NCBI GenBank assembly: GCA_902797125.1
Contig: CADBRS010000176.1
Coordinates: 1 to 5,772 of the forward strand
Direction: 5' to 3'
DNA: 5,772 nucleotides
Origin: an uncultured Ruminococcus sp.
GTDB taxonomy: Bacteria > Bacillota > Clostridia > Oscillospirales > CAG-272
The position numbers were made by a program, and so were the translations under genes. Shown here piece by piece: positions 5,163-5,772 of this stretch (position 1 is its first letter; every line of letters starts with the position of its first letter). A model generated the notes under the pieces. The model worked only from the letters and a program-made list of their open reading frames with translations. It ran no database searches and was not told where the DNA came from.

Positions 5163-5516
5163 ATGGCAAGAATTAAAGGTGCACTCAATACACGTAAAAG
5201 AAGAAAAGCAGTTCTGAAGGCCGCTAAAGGTTATTTCGGAGCCAAATCCAAACATTTCAAGATGGCTAAACAGGCCGTCATGAAGAGCGGTAACTATGCA
5301 TTCATCGGCCGCAAGCTGCGCAAGAGAGATTTCCGCAGACTGTGGATCGCTCGCATTTCCGCTCAGGCGAAAGCAAACGGCATCAACTATTCCAAGTTCA
5401 TGAACGGTTTGAAGAAAGCCGGCATCAACTTGAACCGCAAGATGCTTGCCGAACTGGCAGTCAACGATAAAGCGGCTTTCGCTGCCCTTGTGGAACAGGC
5501 AAAAGCAGCTCTTTAA
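5163..5516 (+). CDS. rplT: 50S ribosomal protein L20
   Basis: This 117-residue protein is full length for L20, an early-assembly 23S rRNA-binding protein. The sequence shows the M-A-R-I-K-G start, the basic helical extension R-K-R-R-K-A-V-L-K-A-A-K-G-Y (12-25), the core signature K-R-D-F-R-R-L-W-I (54-62), and the globular end N-G-L-K-K-A-G-I-N-L-N-R-K-M-L-A-E-L-A (81-99). GGAGG at 5149-5153 lies 9 bases before the ATG. L20 is the expected regulator acting on the terminator in the infC leader, closing a feedback loop over the operon. No normal intrinsic terminator follows; a set of hairpins without a T-run begins 15 bases after the stop. Confidence 0.97.
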   Translation: MARIKGALNTRKRRKAVLKAAKGYFGAKSKHFKMAKQAVMKSGNYAFIGRKLRKRDFRRLWIARISAQAKANGINYSKFMNGLKKAGINLNRKMLAELAVNDKAAFAALVEQAKAAL

Positions 5517-5531
5517 CAAGCATACAGCAAG

Positions 5532-5566
5532 AATTCTCCCGTCCTCTATAGGCGGTGAGATGAATT
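5532..5566. repeat. Imperfect terminal-type hairpin after rplT
   Basis: The stem CCGTC (5539-5543) with GGCGG (5551-5555) has a CTCTATA loop. It extends outward through TC/GA past a bulged T at 5556, and AATTC (5532-5536) can pair with GAATT (5562-5566). There is no T-run, so it is not an intrinsic terminator in either direction. Subterminal bulged hairpins of this form mark the ends of IS200/IS605 elements, which single-strand (Y1) transposases recognise. That resemblance is from memory only. Confidence 0.4.
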
Positions 5567-5569
5567 GCG

Positions 5570-5772
5570 GAAAACTACAAAACTGTTCTGAAAAAAGAAG
5601 AACAGGCAAATGAACGTGCAGTTCAGAGATCCGATTTCAGACACAGAAAGAGGATCTGAGAACGATATAAAAACCGGTCGGGACGCCGGGGCTAGACCCA
5701 TGCTTACTGAAGTTATGATCATTCACAGCAGTTGCAAGCCTTGCCAGAAGTATCTGGTATGACAGGGTAATA
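5570..5772 (+). ncRNA. Candidate structured RNA, possibly omega-RNA-like, running off the window
   Basis: The tail after rplT has no credible gene but several stems. CTGTTCT/AGAACAG spans 5583-5605 (seven pairs). GTTC-AG-AGATCC (5621-5632) pairs with GGATCT-GA-GAAC (5652-5663) in ten pairs with one internal loop. GGTC/GACC (5676-5698) encloses a GC-rich block, and TGCCAGA/TCTGGTA with an AGTA loop closes 5742-5759. In the frame starting at 5671 the DNA reads K-P-V-G-T-P-G-L-D-P-C, ending at a stop a few codons later. This resembles the V-G-x-x-G tail that follows the zinc ribbon in many TnpB proteins, a region that overlaps their omega (guide) RNA. With the hairpin at 5532-5566 this suggests an IS200/IS605-derived miniature element. 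The function and even the strand are inferred. A different structured RNA is possible. Confidence 0.35.

Noticed and set aside
5610..5762. A 50-codon frame with a C-K-P-C motif after rplT
   Set aside because: Its ribosome binding site is poor and too close to the ATG. The frame crosses three strong RNA stems, and apart from the C-x-x-C nothing in it resembles a known protein. It may be an accident of a structured RNA.
1..5772. CRISPR array, tRNA or rRNA genes
   Set aside because: No regularly spaced repeats, no cloverleaf with a T-loop GTTCRA signature in context, and no rRNA segments were found.

Overview
The window looks like chromosomal DNA of a Bacillota bacterium, most likely of class Clostridia. 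The reasons are the lon-engB pair, an infC-rpmI-rplT operon with a terminator-type leader, strong sigma-A promoters and GGAGG-type ribosome binding sites, and an L20 sequence of clostridial character. The placement comes from gene order and protein character alone; no database was searched.

Two transcription units diverge from an intergenic region of about 830 bases. Leftwards on the minus strand runs lon (ATP-dependent protease La), then engB (ribosome-assembly GTPase), then the N-terminal third of lysA (diaminopimelate decarboxylase), which is cut by the window edge. The three genes are 7 and 10 bases apart. Each downstream ribosome binding site overlaps or abuts the previous stop codon, so they read as one translationally coupled operon. 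Rightwards on the plus strand runs infC (IF3), rpmI (L35) and rplT (L20).

The intergenic region holds most of the interest. On the minus strand, between the infC side and the lon promoter, lies what looks like an undescribed non-coding RNA of about 180 nt. It has a near-consensus promoter (TTTACA-17-TATAAT), three consecutive strong stem-loops including a 74-nt rod, and an intrinsic terminator. It ends just before the lon promoter. On the plus strand, an AT-rich stretch carries a 16-bp perfect palindrome, a 12-bp direct repeat and helically phased T-tracts. It leads into a very strong infC promoter (UP-like element, TTGACA-17-TATACT with extended -10). The transcribed leader contains mutually exclusive antiterminator and terminator helices, as expected for L20 autogenous attenuation. 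infC itself appears to start at an AUC codon, a rare start that fits IF3 self-regulation. The operon would therefore be controlled by L20 at transcription elongation and by IF3 at initiation.

Downstream of rplT, only 15 bases after its stop codon, begins a run of hairpins that continues to the window edge with no conventional terminator. Its terminal hairpin and a short V-G-x-x-G-like remnant recall IS200/IS605-type elements with TnpB-associated guide (omega) RNA, but no transposase gene is present in the window. This is a tentative inference.
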